Assembly (NCBI GenBank): GCA_933228895.1
Contig: OW121855.1
Location: 46,514,698 to 46,578,697, forward strand
DNA length: 64,000 nucleotides
Direction: 5' to 3'
From: Platycnemis pennipes
Lineage: Eukaryota; Arthropoda; Insecta; Odonata; Platycnemididae
This document shows, piece by piece, positions 13,673-24,788 of the stretch. The position numbers were made by a program, and so were the translations under genes. Every line of letters begins with the position of its first letter. Position 1 is the first letter of the stretch. The notes under the pieces were generated by a model. That model saw only the letters and a program-made list of their open reading frames with translations, searched no databases and was not told where the DNA came from.

Positions 13673-13850
13673 TATTAATTTTGTAGCATGTCAGTCAGTC
13701 CGTCATTCTGTATCCGTTTTGTTTCGTTCTCTCCCAATTTTTGAGCTAAAAGAGTGAGGTTTGGTGCGTTGAGTGTGGATTCTCTGTCTATATTATTTGG
13801 TAGTAGTTTTGAATTTTTAGCAGTCTGTGGTGCAGAGAAAAATGCAAGAG
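13673..13850. repeat. Internal block, copy A
   Basis: Begins at ttttgtagcatgtcagtcag and includes ggtttggtgcgttgagtgtg. It aligns by eye with 14985-15165 over most of its length with scattered substitutions and small indels. A minus-strand frame through it (13675-13875) and the matching frame in copy B share strings such as ESTLNAPNLTL, but this follows from DNA similarity and does not by itself show coding. Confidence 0.75.
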
Positions 13851-14676
13851 AAAAATGGTGTTTTCCTTTTAACATGGGAAATCAGTTGCTATGCATATTT
13901 GTTTACGTTGATAACTAAATGTGTTTATGTTTTTGGCAAAGGGACAAAAATTTGTATTGAAGAATTTGAAGAAAGTGGAATTAGTTTCATCAATCAATTT
14001 TGTAAGTATGAAAATATTAATTGACGTTTACTATGTGCAAATAGTGAAATAAAACAATTTTTGCCTAACGGGCCCGATCTTGTGTGCAATGCGTATATCA
14101 AAGCTAGGCGTTTTGAAGTACTTCTCTAATATTTGAAAAAAGGTTATAAAACGTTTATTATGTATTAACGTTCGCAGCTAAAGTTCGAAAATACACCCAC
14201 CATAAAATTATCAATGGCTGTCCTACACCCAAACTATTCGGTTTTTTATCAATTTAATATAAAACATTCACTTATATCTCCACCTAAAAGATAGATATAA
14301 TTATCTTTAGGTCCTGTGACTACTAAGGTCATTCCGTGTATTTAATAAACCAGATTAAAAACATGTGTTAGAAAAACAATTCTTGATAAGTATGCATGAT
14401 AGTATATAGGTATTACTTAGAAATAGTGTAAACTATGAGTGGACACGATAGGCTCAACTCTGTATTAGTCACATTGAATAAGTGTTGCCTTTAGAACTGT
14501 TGGGCAGATTACAATGCGTCTTAAATTTTTGGTAGTATATTCACTTCATGAAGAAATTTTAGAACTCAATCGAAACGTTTGAAATTGTCACCCAATACCT
14601 TGCTCAGATGCCCAAATATTTTGTGTGTTTGTGTTTCATCCTATATTTTACACATGAGACAAGCAGGTGTTGTGCC

Positions 14677-14785
14677 TAAAATATTTCCAAAAGCTCAAAA
14701 AACCAATTCTAACATAAATCTACCAAGACGATTCTAGAAATATATTACACCAACCTTTACATCGCTTTGGGTATAATATTTACCA
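14677..14785. repeat. Sub-repeat 1 of a diverged pair
   Basis: Starts cctaaaatatttccaaaagc and runs to a gctttgggtataat-like end. It aligns with 14880-15000, about 200 bp further on, suggesting an old tandem duplication of a roughly 200-bp unit. A weaker partial match begins near 14221. Confidence 0.6.
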
Positions 14786-14879
14786 AATATTACATCAAAA
14801 GCATTCGATCGACTGTATTAAGACCTCCTAGAACATTCCATTTTTCATCAATTTTAAAAAAGCATTCACTTTCATACCC

Positions 14880-15000
14880 ACCTAAAATATTTGAAAAGGC
14901 TAAAAGGACCAATTCTATTTTTAAACCAACCGGACGATCCCAGAAAAATATCACAGCCACAGCTTTGCATCGGTTTGGATGTAATTTGGGTGTAATTTTG
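14880..15000. repeat. Sub-repeat 2 of a diverged pair
   Basis: Starts cctaaaatatttgaaaaggc and contains accaattct and a gcatcggtttggatgtaatt end, parallel to the sub-repeat at 14677. Copies differ at many positions, so the duplication is not recent. Confidence 0.6.
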
Positions 15001-15165
15001 TAGCGTGTCAGTAGGTCAGTCAGTCATTCTGTATCTGTTTTGCTTTGTTCTGACCCAAGTTTTGAGGTGAAAGGGTGAGGTTTGGTGCGTTGAGTGTGGA
15101 TTCTTTGTCTGTATGATTTGGCAGTAGTTTTGGATTTTTAGCAGTTTTTGGTTCAGAGAAAACTA
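14985..15165. repeat. Internal block, copy B
   Basis: Second copy of the 170-bp block: ttttgtagcgtgtcagtagg at the start, the identical ggtttggtgcgttgagtgtg in the middle, and tttttagcag near the end. Distance between copies is about 1.3 kb. Confidence 0.75.
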
Positions 15166-15516
15166 CAAAAACCATGGTTTTTGAGAGTGGGAGACAACAT
15201 ATAATGAAAATATGGTGTAGAAAAAAGTACAAAAACATATAGGATAATTAGAGTGAGACGCATTTCTCTACTTATAAAATAGCCATTTCCTTCTCTCTGC
15301 ATACGAAATGCTAATGAAAAGTTGGTGCACAAAAGTGTAAAAAAAATGCAAAGACTACTTTGAGTGGTGAAGCAGTAACTGCCTGTCTGAAGCACAAGCA
15401 CTACTGTCACCTATTAGAAATGTGTCATCAATAGTTTCCAAACACATAGTAAAATCTCATTTGACAATGGAACACAAAGTTCCCTCAAGAGCACACCAGA
15501 CAGAGACTGCCTGCAA

Positions 15517-15538
15517 AGCAGACCGTAGGTCTGCTAGT
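15517..15538 (+). other. Helitron-like 3' terminal hairpin and CTAG|T
   Basis: Stem AGCAGACC (15517-15524), triloop GTA, stem GGTCTGCT (15528-15535), overlapping CTAG at 15534-15537, then T. The hairpin is perfect. In typical Helitrons the hairpin lies a few bases before CTRR; here it runs directly into it, which is a mild departure. Confidence 0.5.
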
Positions 15539-16299
15539 TTGATCTAATGATAATATAATAACAATCTTTGTCGATGGTCGATCTTAAGCTAAAGTTGGTA
15601 TTTGCTGAGAAATTTTTTTTAATTTAAGACAATATCTCTGGTGAGAATCCTTTTAACTCCAAAATTCATTATTATAACAAAATTTCTTCAAAAATGACCA
15701 CAAGTGACACTCTTTAATTCAGGTTATTGCTACTCATTGTTTCAAAGTACCATTTTTACACCGTAGGTTGCGACCTTGCAGCTTTCGTCCGAATTCACGC
15801 TCCTTTTAGTCATCAGGGAATTCAGGCCACTTCGATGGCTAATGGAACATGGCTAATGAATTAGACACAGCCTTAGTAGCATAGAAATTTCTCTGCACAC
15901 TTCTCCGACTCAGCCAAGAAAACAAATATATATTTGATGTAGCAATTTAACAGGAAGACGTTTCTTCTTATCCTGTACTACCAACAGAGTTCTTCATTTT
16001 AGTCTAAGGCATACTCTGTAATTAAAGCATTATTTCAAGTTATGCATCTACTATACAAAAACAAATAAGCTCTTGTAAATTGGTTATTTTACACAAGAGT
16101 AGGGACACGGAGGATATTTGTCCATTTTAGCACGTTTACTTCATTTTGGTTCAGAAATTTTCATAAATGTATCTATTCAGCACGACCAGAGTTTACTTCG
16201 ACACGGTAACAATGCCTTTGGCGAAGTAGTATCGGAGTTTCCGCACCCCGATGTTCCACATTCATGAAATATGATGCACATTTACGCACATGTGCAATG
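15539..16299. other. Unannotated DNA
   Basis: No gene recognised. The stretch 15775-15880 carries the tccgaattcac motif and the inverted gaattagacacagcc described with the repeat at 12.73 kb. Confidence 0.5.
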
Positions 16300-16352
16300 T
16301 GCTGATATTTTAAATTCTATGCTTTCACAGCACAGAATTTAAATTATCAGCA
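16300..16352. repeat. 19-bp inverted repeat hairpin
   Basis: Left arm tgctgatattttaaattct (16300-16318) and right arm (16334-16352) are reverse complements with one mismatch, separated by 15 nt. A perfect palindrome gcacatgtgc lies just upstream. The stem is AT-rich and short for a miRNA precursor; a small foldback element is as likely. Confidence 0.7.
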
Positions 16353-19300
16353 GTGTATCAGTAAGGAAGGGATGATTTTTAGCCCAAAATACATACCATT
16401 TTGCCTCTAAACTCTCTGAGTAAGTTCTTACATAGCACATTGAATAAGAAATAAGGGAAGTATCATGATTCTGTTATTGCTACCAACTGGTTAAACTTTC
16501 TTCCTTGCTTAGATGGGATGCAATGCTTGCCGACTTGTAGATCTTTATTTGAACGAAAATTTGACGGTGGCTTGACCTAGGCATACGACGAAAAAGAGGC
16601 AAAGCTTAGAAGTGTTGACGTTCCACCTATTTTGTATCAAAAAAGTATGCATTTTATTGTAAAAACTTATTTCTAATAAAACTGAAACGAAACATAGCCG
16701 TTAAACTTAACCGTAGAGTTATCATTTTGATAGTGGTTGACGTAAAATTCCCCGTAAATGCGCACAATCACATTTCACTTTTTCCATTGCCAATGATAAG
16801 CCGATTGCTCATTTTCTCCTAATCTGCACCTTTCTTCTTCTTTTAATCGCAACTTCCTCTTTGGAGGTTGTGCAAATATCACCCCAACCCAGCTTCGAAA
16901 CGTCCCCATCTCTCTTTCCCCCTTGAAACGGTGAAAGCGTCCGCCCATTCATTTCTCCAGCAACTAGCAGCTCGGCCATGAAACTTATTTATGGACCTCG
17001 GTGTGAATTTCCCTCATTTCCCGTTTGGTCCTCTCGCGATATTCCCCTAAAATTCTCACAAGAGTAAAAAAAAAAAACGCTTCTAGGAATTCTCCCTCGC
17101 CATAAACACAACTGCTACCGTTCCCTGCGAGGCACTCACTACGCGACGGCATGGCTCCACACAGTTTCTGCAGCAAGCCACTCAAACAGGATGTGATTAT
17201 GAGGTACTGAGTTTAAATAATTCAATTATGCCTGACTAGATGTAAACGTACCCCCCATGAGTTTTTCAAGAAGCTCTCATGAGTTAAGAGTATAGACGGC
17301 GAGTGTGAGGTTAGTAAGCGAATTTTGTGAACCTCTCAGTAGGTTAATGGCACACAGAGTTCTCGTGCTGGCGAAATAGGAGCAGTAAAAGCTCTATTAC
17401 TTTTAAGTTTCAACGATTGTTTTTTGCTATACTGCCGAAATACCTATTCTGTACGAAATTGTTGATGGCTTTCAGATATTCTTGCCTCAGTGAAAATGTA
17501 TACATTATATCAGGCTATGTTATAAAAGTACTTCATATCATTAGTCATTTATGCCTTATTAATTTATTACGTTGTCACTGTGAAACGTCTGGCTGTGTTG
17601 CACGCTGGCAACTGCACATAATGTATATGTAACACTTGCTTGTTGTCATCGTAAAATTTATATTTACAATGCTACAGGCATATAATTAATAGGATATTTG
17701 AAACTTCTAAGGTACCAAGACTTCACTCATATGTGACATTGCTACAAATGTATTTCTTTTCCTCAGACTTCAACACATCTCGGCTATTATTTCTATATTA
17801 ATCATAATGGAATCACCAAAAAAGCTATACACGAAGCAGAAAAAATTGGAAATCAGTAAAGTTTCTATACGTCTTTACTAAGAGAAATGAGGACAGCTAA
17901 AAGTATTTTTCTTTTCTCTTCAGGATTTAAAATTCTTAGCAATTTATTCATTATAGAATTAGTATTTACCTACTACTTTGATCATGAAGTGGCTTTTTAC
18001 CTTTCCTTCAGTCTGTGGTCATGTTTATTCAAATTATTTGTTGGTGTAAACAGTATTTCAAAAATGGCTGTTAATCATCTTTTACTTTGCACATATTTGC
18101 AAAGCCTTTTAAGTGACACTTCTGTATATATTATAATACTGTGAAGTGTTCATCAAAATCTGAGGCCAATGGGTCAAACTTCGTCCTAAGGGATGTGGCA
18201 TGATCGTTGCAAGAGCAGGAAATCGGATGCACAGGAGGAAAGGGAGATGAATAAGTCTGATAAATTATATTGAATACCTACTAAATATATGTAGGTATGA
18301 ATACATAAAATAAATGTTGTCAAAATTGGTCATGAGAGAAAAGGGTAAGAAAAAGGCTTTAGTAATTAGAAGAATGGTATCTTAGCTATGCTTGGAGGGC
18401 TTGAGAATCATCAGTCCACGAAAAAGATTTTCCTCGTCAATTCTACTAAAATATTTTGGAAACCCGTCCGAAAATCTCTTAAATGACAACATCACAAACT
18501 GATGTTTTTTGGAATTGAAACGAAGTAATCACTCTTTTTTCGGTTCAAAATTTATATTTCGCCTATTATCACCAAACCTTTGTTCTCAGCTTTCATTTCG
18601 TTTACCAATAATTTCCTGTCTTGATCAGTAATGACAATGCTTAAATAAATTCTCAGCGCGTTGATTAGCAATGACAGCACTTTAAGTATTTCGGCATGTT
18701 TTTTCAATTGAAAGGAAATCAGTATAATTGTGGTTAATTACGCTAACTGTGCGTCGGTTAAGCTGGTGATAAATTATGTCCCTGGTACTATTACAATGCA
18801 TGTGTACGCATGATTTCCAGCTCGGGCCGTATTTTGGGTTGCTCATCCGGATCTCACACTCACCCATAAATCGGAAGCGCATCTCCGCCCCCAATTACGT
18901 AGCTAATGAGACAGTTGGACTATAAATTCCCGGTGGAGAATCTCAAATTCACCACTAATACCTATCCTGAGGGAGTCCACTTCAAGGACGATTGCTTAGT
19001 TGATCATTAATTTTACACCCAAAAATAATCCCCTCTATCATGGGGCGAGCGATGGAGTCTCATTTTTTTCAATTGCTGGTCGTGATTACTCTGTAACTGC
19101 GGAGGTTGTCGTGGGCGGATGTTAAATTTTGAAGTTATAAAATTAAGTAATGGGATATAGTTGATGGATTCGCGGTGAAAGCTGAGATTAAATAAAGGGA
19201 AACTATTTTATCACGTTTTCCGTATTTATGGCGACGAGGTTCTCGCGATATCTCCCTCTCATCAAAACAGATTTATCATACTGTCATGAGTTAAATCCCG

Positions 19301-19375
19301 AAGAATGGAGAAGAGGGAGAAACAGCGTAAGGTCTCATTTCAGAGTTACAAACAGCAGTTGATAAAATTGTAGGG
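16353..19375. other. Unannotated AT-rich DNA
   Basis: No gene recognised in 3 kb. A modest C/T-rich patch occurs near 16800-16930 and a 12-A run near 17068. The 85-codon plus-strand frame at 17887-18144 is hydrophobic but unlike any family I know. Confidence 0.55.
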
Positions 19376-20165
19376 GGGGTAGAAATCCGATAACCACCTC
19401 TAATTTTCATTCTCCCACCCCCACTCATTCCGCACCACATATTTCAATTCCGCCTCCCGACTGACGGAATCCGGTTCACTTCCACGTCCCACACGGGTCC
19501 CACCTACCGAAAACTTGAACGTCCTCCCAGAATTTTAGCAAAAATGAAATATAAAAAAATAATAAGATTTAAATAGCAAACAATCCCCCTATCCCCCCCC
19601 GTACCCCATTTCCCCCCTCTTTTCCCCTCTTTTCGATCCCTCCCCTTCCTGACTATCCCATATTCTTCCGCTCACTCCTTTGTTATAATTCGATCTCTTC
19701 TTTTTTTTACCTCGAAGCTCTCCCCGGAATCCATTCTCCCACCGTCGAAGCGGAAATAACTCTTCTCTCCGTCGAAGGCCGAATGCTTCACAAAACTAAT
19801 TACTCAGCCGCTTCAGTACAGCTGCGTGGACTTCTGGTATTCTAACCCATCCCTCCCTCTTTTCCCTTCTCTCTCTCTCTCTCTCTCTCCTGCTTTACTC
19901 CTCTCGTTCCTCTTCCCCCTTTCCTCCGCCCTTGTTCCACCGCTTTCTCCCCTGCCCACCCCCCGCTTCACTTCCTTTCTTCCCCGCCAAGCCCTCCCGG
20001 ACGCCGCCTCCACACCCCGTCTTGCTTCTGGTTCCCTCCGTGAGTTTCGTGCTCCGCTCGCACCAGATAGCGCTCACGCGTGCTCCCCATTTGAGCATCT
20101 TCCTGCGTGACTTCGCCTCACTACCCAACATTTTGCTTCCGTTATTCTTCTCCGTCCCCTGCTAA
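19376..20165. other. Pyrimidine-rich island 3
   Basis: Nearly 800 bp of plus-strand C/T-rich, GC-elevated DNA, including a perfect (CT)10 at 19869-19888. Open frames on both strands are low complexity (Pro/Ser/Leu on plus; Arg/Gly/Glu on minus) and mutually overlapping, so I do not call any of them. Confidence 0.6.
19869..19888. repeat. (CT)10 microsatellite
   Basis: Ten uninterrupted CT units inside the pyrimidine island. Confidence 0.95.
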
Positions 20166-20289
20166 TCGTAGCAGCGTTCATTTGTGCTCCCATGCCCGCA
20201 GTGTAGAGATTCCTGATTCGTTTCCCCACCATTTTTAACCGTGTGACGCGAACGTAACTCACGTAGAAAGCATGGAATTGTCTAGGCCC

Positions 20290-20480
20290 TTCCGACTGAT
20301 CTGGGGGCACTTCAATGCCGAAAAACCGGGTGTAGGGGATCGGGCCGACATATGTACATATCAGGATAGAGTACTGGTTTCCCATCCTCAATGCCCAGGT
20401 TTGAATCTTACAATTTGTTAGCTTTCTTAGATAATTCTGTGTTACACCGGTCTCTATTTGATTTCTGTGTCGGGAGCAAA
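20290..20480 (+). mobile_element. tRNA-derived SINE-like sequence
   Basis: A degenerate RNA polymerase III A box (tatcaggatagagtactgg, 20359-20377) is followed at tRNA-like distance by a B box (aggtttgaatctta, 20397-20410). Between them, tttcccatcctcaatgccc resembles an anticodon arm and variable loop. Boundaries of the SINE body are not visible, so the interval is approximate. It is too diverged to be a functional tRNA. Confidence 0.5.
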
Positions 20481-21599
20481 TAGAAGTCAGTACTCCGTGA
20501 GTAAGGTTAGGGATATAAAGAGGCACTCCGAAGTGTTTGGTTAAGAGCAGCCCAATACTACCGTCAGATTTATCTCAGCTGCCTACATTCCTACTCCTTA
20601 TCTATTCGCCCCATTTTATCCTCAGTAGCAGAAATGAAATCATACTGATGAAGATTTCACTTTGTGAAATATTTGAAGAACAGTTGCGGCAGTTACGCCA
20701 TACCTAGGTACCTGTATTATATACGAGTATATATGCTGCGTAGTATCTATTACTATAGTACATACATACGAGTAATATACACAGCATTGTATCAAATGAT
20801 GGGATAGCTTGCCAAAATGGCTGCGTAAATCTAGGATTCAATAATTTGTGAAGAAGTTCCTAATGGCGTATCCATACAACCACAGAAAATTGAACTTTTT
20901 CGTCGCCTACCATAATAATAATAAATGGAATGGATGTGGGAAATTGAAAAAAATAACTAAGCATACAAAATATCCATTCAAATAATAAGACGGTACATTC
21001 AATACATCAGTAGTTCACTACGCTGTTATACTGAGGACCAACTATGTAGAGAAATTTCAAAAATATATCCTCCAGAACTTTAATTTGTTCGTAAATTTCA
21101 CCCCAGAATGTATCTGTTTACAATTTCTTAAACGTGAATGCATTTGTTCCCCGTCATTCATGCATGTGAGGCTAAACTAATTAATATTTAGCATACCATG
21201 CATAGAATGCATAAAAAAATAGTTTAAAATGGAAGTTAGATAGGTTCTCTAGTAGTTCCGCTCTGCAGTAGGCCGAAGTATTTTTTTTTATTTTTATCGT
21301 GTAGCCATTGCAATAATCCTATGTTCCTTAAGGTGGGAACAAAGGAAGAGGTACTTCAATGATAAGTTAATGTATACGATTCATCAATTACTTGCTGTTA
21401 ATTATGCACTCTCAGCTGCTTTAAATAGCTCATAATTAATTTCTGAAAAAGTTATGATACTTCAGGCATTTCTAAAGTATTTACTGTCTGTATAAGACCA
21501 AAAGATTTGCTCATTGAAGATGAGTCCGTGAGAATTCATATTCGAGCAATTAAATATTGGATAATATCACCTGTGGTTTACAAGTCTGCCCCGTACTTA
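20481..21599. other. Unannotated AT-rich DNA
   Basis: No gene or element recognised; short AT-rich self-complementary runs occur around 20715-20790. Confidence 0.55.
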
Positions 21600-21880
21600 A
21601 AGGGGCTTCAGGTAGCGAGAAACGGATGGGAATTAAAGGGATAGGAGGAAAGATGGAGAGAAACCTGGCGTTCGCTTCAACCTGCTCTTAACGATAGGAG
21701 CCAAGAGGACCACGGCTTATTGTCCCATCTGACGGACGGAGTGCTGAACTCGAAAAATCTCTACAAAGCATTCAAATATGGGATGGCTTCCCAATGACGA
21801 ACACCTTCCAATTCAGCGATTGGAACCCGGGTCCTATGGGCGAAAGCATTTTAATCTAAATGCTACACCAACTCTAGGCT
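21600..21880 (-). mobile_element. tRNA-derived SINE
   Basis: Read on the minus strand, an A box (tggtgtagcatttagatta, 21852-21870) is followed by ccgggttccaatc, a B box (21818-21830). The body continues to about 21600 and includes a segment (gacggacggagtgct on the plus strand) of the kind seen in arthropod SINE bodies. The head resembles a tRNA but lacks a clean cloverleaf. No clear target duplication was found. Confidence 0.65.
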
Positions 21881-22596
21881 AGAAGTTTCTCGACTCAGCA
21901 TTTTGAATTTTATCTTGACCAAGCTTTGAAAATTTAAGAGCCATCATCACATTAAAAAAAACATGGATATTGTCTCTATTTATGAGGTTTTACTCATACT
22001 CCCCAAACACGAATCTATTTATTCAAATTATTAGATGCCAAATTTTAACTTTTCAATAAAGTAGGCCACAAGTCACGAAAAAATATACAGAAGAGAATTT
22101 TCCATAACTCTCGTCGGTAAGTTAATCAGCAGCATCTGGGCGGCGCCGAAAAATCTAAGGAACCTCACTTCCTGCCACAGGAAGTAGAATTTTTAAGCCG
22201 CGGAATTGTTCCCTAACTTCTGTATTGCTGCGTCACATTTGTTTGTAACTGCCTAGGCCTCTGTTGCTCAAGCACACTAAGAAAAAAGCCATATCTTGCG
22301 GGTATTAAAAACTCAGTTACGGGTGTCTAACGGGTCAGAATTGTTTTAATACTTAATGCTATTACATACGCCATGTTCCGGCTGATCTTTAGTAGTGTTG
22401 CCGTTATGCGTTGGATTTTACGATCTCAAAGAGCGTAGAGGTTAGTCCTGTCAGCAATATTTCTCATTAGTGATTTAATTCTCAAGCTCCATTCACTCCT
22501 AAAATTAAAAAAAAAACATTACAAAATTTTCACAGCCCATCATTCCTTCTACCTTCCACTGGAACAGTTTTTCTATACTTCCTATGTTTCCCAAAT
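21881..22596. other. Unannotated DNA left of the copia element
   Basis: No gene recognised. The missing distal part of the copia 3' LTR is not found here, so the element's left boundary is a truncation or has been replaced. Confidence 0.5.
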
Positions 22597-22681
22597 AATA
22601 ACAAGCAATTAATAATAAATGACAAATGATAAAATCTATTAATAACATCTAATAACTTGAGTAATTGCCTTTTTTCCAACA
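22597..22681 (-). repeat. Copia 3' LTR, truncated
   Basis: Element-sense start TGTTGGAAAAAAGGC matches the 5' LTR start TGCTGGAAAAAAGGC and remains nearly identical for about 45 nt, then becomes gapped and stops being alignable near 22597. Only the first 85 nt or so of the 191-bp LTR remain. Confidence 0.8.
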
Positions 22682-22694
22682 CTCCTCCTCAATT
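22682..22694 (-). other. Polypurine tract
   Basis: Element-sense GAGGAGGAG directly abuts the TG that starts the 3' LTR, as expected for the primer of plus-strand DNA synthesis. Confidence 0.75.
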
Positions 22695-22729
22695 GCTCCA
22701 TATTATTGGATTAACTTATCAATTTCCTT

Positions 22730-23345
22730 TCATTTAAAATTCACAATTTCACACATGCCTAACTCATCTCTGTGACGTTTATAGGATTCATAGGGCAATC
22801 CTTTTGTAAAGATGACTGCAGTTCGGCACTCAGAAGGAATGTATTGAACTAACAGTATTTTCTGTCTGACTGAATCCCTTACAAAATTATATTTTATATC
22901 GACGTACTTAAGACGTTTATGACCCCAGTTTGTTAATGAAAATATACAAGACTGATTTTCTTCAAATATAATGACAGGTTCATTAATCTTAATGTTCATT
23001 TCTTGCAACAATTGATTCAACCAGAGAAATTCAGCAGCTGCTGATGCAAGAGCAATAAATTCTGCTTCTGTAGAAGACAGAGCAATAGATTTTTGCTTTC
23101 TGGATGACCAAGTCACTGGGTCTCCATGAATTTTGAAAAGATAGCCAGAAACTGATTTTCAGTCTGCACTATTGTCATGATCTGCATCTGCAAATCCGAG
23201 TAAAGTTGTTTTGCATCTCCCTTTATACCCAAGTTTCCATTTTTTTAGTCCCAAGGAGGTATCTTAACACTCTTTTTAGGCCTTCCCACATTGCTTTTGT
23301 TGGTTTGCTTTGATATTTGCTAAACAAATTAACTGCTGCACAAAG
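22730..23345 (-). pseudogene. Copia RNase H domain, inactivated
   Basis: The open part (22730-23116) reads WSSRKQKSIALSSTEAEFIAL, the conserved STEAE signature of copia RNase H, followed by EENQSCI where the family has EDNQSCI, then a KYVDIKYNFVRD motif and an FTKGLP motif. Upstream in the same sense, GFADADHDNSAD is preserved, then a TGA (23159-23161) stands where the family has Trp before KSVSGYLF. Upstream again is the connector LKRVLRYLLGTKKWKLGY, in another frame. The domain would degrade the RNA strand of the RNA:DNA hybrid during reverse transcription. The stop and the Asp-to-Glu change indicate decay. Confidence 0.9.
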
Positions 23346-23346
23346 A

Positions 23347-23980
23347 TCAGGTCAAGTAGCTAAACAGGCGTACATTAAAACAACCAATAAGCTCTGGATA
23401 TGGTTTGTTTCGAACACTTTCCACTTGTAAATCTTGAAATGGCCTAGTTGCCAGTGGTGTTAATTTTGGTTTTGACGTAGTATCCATTTTAAATCTTTTG
23501 ATTACCTTATCAATGTTACCCGATTGACTAAGGAATATAGAATCACCCTGTCTTTCCACCTTAATTCCAAGAAAATAATTAAGATCACCAAGATCTCTCA
23601 TCTTGAATTCATTCATTAAAGCTTCCTTTGTGGAATTTAAATCATTTAAACAACCACTTGCAATTATGAAATAATCAATAAATAACAACAAGTACATAGA
23701 AATATCTTATTTCAGTTTTAAAATACAGTTTTTCACTTATCTGATTGGCACGGTTTCAAACTTAATCCCTTAATAAAATCATCAAATTTTTCATTTCACT
23801 CCATGGGAGCCTGCTTTAAACCATACAAAGCTTTGTTAAGTTTACATACCAAACCATCACTAACGTTTAGACCATCAGGAGGAATCACATAGATCTCCTC
23901 TCTCAGAGTACCATTAAGAAATGCTATTTTAACAACAAGTTGATGGATGAACCAGTTTTTATAATTACAAATGCTCAATA
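23347..23980 (-). pseudogene. Copia reverse transcriptase, inactivated
   Basis: Two open pieces cover the RT core. The first (23796-23978) contains QLVVKIAFLNGTLREEIYV and KALYGLKQAP; the family has Asp-Val-Lys in motif A, so the catalytic Asp (codon 23934-23936) is now Val. The second (23347-23697) contains YLLLFIDYFIIASG, where the family has YVDD; the second Asp (codon 23671-23673) is Tyr. RDLGDLNYFLGIKVER and SQSGNIDKVIKRF follow as expected. Stops and a frame change separate the pieces (about 23700-23795). Loss of two of the three catalytic carboxylates means no polymerase activity. Confidence 0.92.
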
Positions 23981-24788
23981 CAGTTCGTTGCTAACTTAGC
24001 CACTGGTGCATAAGTTTCTGTATAATCCTGACCAGCTTTTTGTGCACATCCTTTGGCCACTAATCGTGCTTTGTATCCATATACTTCACCTGAGCTCTTC
24101 CTCTTAACAGAAAATACCCACTTACTCTTAATTGCTTTTCTCCCTGCTGGTAATTTTGTCAGTTCGTATGTTTTATTGTCATCTATTGCTTCATCTCCTT
24201 CTTAACTGCGGCATAACACTCCTCCTTACCTGGACTTTCCCTTATTTCATCAAAGGTTTCTGGAACTCCTTCTTGGCATGCAATCGCATTCATGACAATC
24301 TCGCTAACATTTTGTTTTTCAGTCATACCTAACTCATTACTTTGAGGTAACTGAGCAAGGCAGGAATTCTATTCTCTCCATACTTTCCTCCAACAATAAT
24401 TCCTTGTATTCAGGGACAGCTGTCATTCCATGGTCCCTCAATTACTTTGATTTCTGTCTTATTCTATTACTCCTCCTTACATCCTGATTCTGTCTATTAT
24501 TCTTCTCATCAGAATCCTTCTCATCTGAATCTGTATGATTATCTCGTGACTTTTCTAAATTATCTGTTTTAACTGTATTTCTGAGTTTTCTTCAAGAATA
24601 TCCTCCCTCCAAATATCCACCTTCAAATTTCGTTCTCTTCTCATCAAATACTACATTACATGATGATATTAGCTTGTGCTCCTTCAAACTCCATAGCCTG
24701 TACCCATTTGGACAGAAGCCAAGCTTCTTTCCCTATTATCAAACCTACTTTTTATCTCTGGTCTATTTTTATTGACAAAAGCCACGCA
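23981..24788 (-). pseudogene. Copia integrase C-terminus to RT linker, badly decayed
   Basis: Minus-strand remnants include FDEKRTKFEGGY just after the integrase core, a hydrophilic region with many stops, CQEGVPETFDEIRESPGKEECYAAVKKEM (in pieces) near 24170-24290, and strings such as KYMDTKHD. These follow the usual path of the polyprotein between integrase and RT. Frames change repeatedly, so no continuous reading exists. Confidence 0.65.

Larger units (their letters stand above)
13657..15537 (+). mobile_element. Candidate non-autonomous Helitron
   Basis: The right end is an 8-bp perfect hairpin (AGCAGACC-GTA-GGTCTGCT) running into CTAG, followed by T, which is how Helitron 3' ends look. 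The proposed left end is A followed by TCTATCTACATAGG at 13657, consistent with TC after an A. No Rep/helicase coding was found, so it would be non-autonomous. The interior holds two diverged copies of a 170-bp block and a further pair of sub-repeats. The left boundary is weakly supported, and the second copy of the block at 14985 could instead mark the start of a nested, shorter element. Confidence 0.4.

Noticed and set aside
20074..20526. 150-codon minus-strand frame
   Set aside because: It runs antisense through a tRNA-derived SINE-like sequence and into the pyrimidine island; no protein-family signal.
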